Shown here: positions 63,683-64,000 of the stretch, one piece after another
Numbering within the stretch: position 1 is the first letter of the stretch
Layout: each line of letters starts with the position of its first letter
Origin: Gammaproteobacteria bacterium
GTDB lineage: Bacteria > Pseudomonadota > Gammaproteobacteria > Ga0077536
Reading direction: 5' to 3'
Assembly (NCBI GenBank): GCA_024234975.1
Contig: JACKNH010000009.1
Span: 120,660 to 184,659, forward strand
Length of the DNA stretch: 64,000 nt
Notes under the pieces: generated by a model
The model's database searches: none
What the model was told of the DNA's origin: nothing
What the model saw: the letters and a program-made list of their open reading frames with translations, nothing else
Position numbers and translations under genes: made by a program

Positions 63683-64000
63683 ATGACAGCCGCCTCACGT
63701 AATCCCGTGGGCGCACTGCGCAAGGTATTGCTGCCCGGCAGCAACTTGATCCAGTCGGTAGCACTGGCAGCAACATTACCGTTAACGCCACTGCAGGCGG
63801 CGCACCCTCACGATGTGATGCGGCGAAGGTTGTCCATTTGCAGGAAAGCAGACTCGCTGGTCAGTCGTGGCGACGGCAACGTGATGATCAGCGTGACGGC
63901 AGCGGCGCGTTCAACCGACGCGATGTACGACCAGCCCGGCCGTGGCTGCTACGCCGGCTTCACTGCGAAATACCAACAACAACCCCTAAATCTGGACTTG
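63683..64000 (+). CDS. Possible exported protein, N-terminal part (runs off right edge)
   Basis: An ATG at 63683 opens a frame of 106 codons with no stop before the window end. Residues 20-40 (SNLIQSVALAATLPLTPLQA) look like a signal peptide cleaved near AHPHD. The remainder (MISVTAAARSTDAMYDQPGR, GCYAGFTAKYQQQPLNLDL) gives no family. No clear ribosome binding site. Could be a real gene start or a chance open frame. Confidence 0.3.
   Translation, partial: MTAASRNPVGALRKVLLPGSNLIQSVALAATLPLTPLQAAHPHDVMRRRLSICRKADSLVSRGDGNVMISVTAAARSTDAMYDQPGRGCYAGFTAKYQQQPLNLDL

Noticed and set aside
1..64000. CRISPR arrays, insertion sequences, tRNA or rRNA genes, phage genes
   Set aside because: No direct-repeat/spacer pattern, transposase, integrase, structural RNA or phage-type protein was recognised on either strand.

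Overview
The window looks like a GC-rich chromosome segment from an aquatic-type gammaproteobacterium. This is inferred from gene content (Ppk1, PpnP, QseBC/TctDE-type two-component pairs, LigAB, a PEP-CTERM-like protein, TonB receptor, DUF4212/SSS symporter), not from a marker gene; no rRNA or tRNA was seen. It reads as ordinary chromosome with long, well-spaced genes. No phage, transposase, integrase or CRISPR array was recognised. The only repeat family is a palindromic intergenic element present twice (33.3 kb and 54.7 kb).

Layout. 0-3.3 kb: start of polyphosphate kinase (minus, runs off the left edge), a Rossmann oxidoreductase, a small lipoprotein, a VPLPA-CTERM-type secreted protein and an exported NTF2-like protein. 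3.4-9.9 kb: a minus-strand run of metallo-beta-lactamase-fold protein, DUF1592-type dihaem cytochrome, Tat-exported DUF1552 protein and exported ankyrin protein. 10.6-19.2 kb: a LigM/DesA-like O-demethylase with strong terminators, a two-component pair divergent from a SulP transporter plus Usp protein, an alpha/beta hydrolase, and LigA-LigB extradiol dioxygenase; together these suggest use of lignin-type methoxylated aromatics. 19.6-24.8 kb: TonB receptor, c'-like cytochrome lipoprotein, tandem DUF8021-like lipoprotein and a Tat-exported limonene-epoxide-hydrolase-like protein. 24.9-33.2 kb: one 2,771-residue secreted protein made of three copies of [BNR propeller, DUF11, thrombospondin type 3 calcium repeats].

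33.5-39.8 kb: a second planctomycete-style run, PSD1 cytochrome/LamG lipoprotein, Tat-exported DUF1501 protein, and a DUF2231-haem-leucine-rich-repeat membrane protein. It parallels the 3.4-9 kb run: haem protein, then Tat alkaline-phosphatase-fold protein, then a solenoid repeat protein, in the same order. 40-52.7 kb: a signalling island with a CheB-CheR-PAS-kinase fusion carrying a histone-H1-like tail, a stand-alone receiver, an MHYT histidine kinase, a receiver with a degenerate HD-GYP domain, a receiver-HDOD protein, and a receiver-GGDQF-EAL protein. 52.8-64 kb: a cytochrome-PQQ dehydrogenase, a DUF6152 operon, the DUF4212/SSS symporter with ppnP, a DUF3237 protein with an MFS (ACS family) permease, a second two-component pair, and an open frame running off the right edge.

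The main themes are periplasmic oxidation and export (c-type haems, PQQ, Tat substrates), aromatic catabolism, and c-di-GMP/phosphorelay signalling with several catalytically degenerate output domains. The paired haem/Tat/solenoid loci are the best candidate for an undescribed system.
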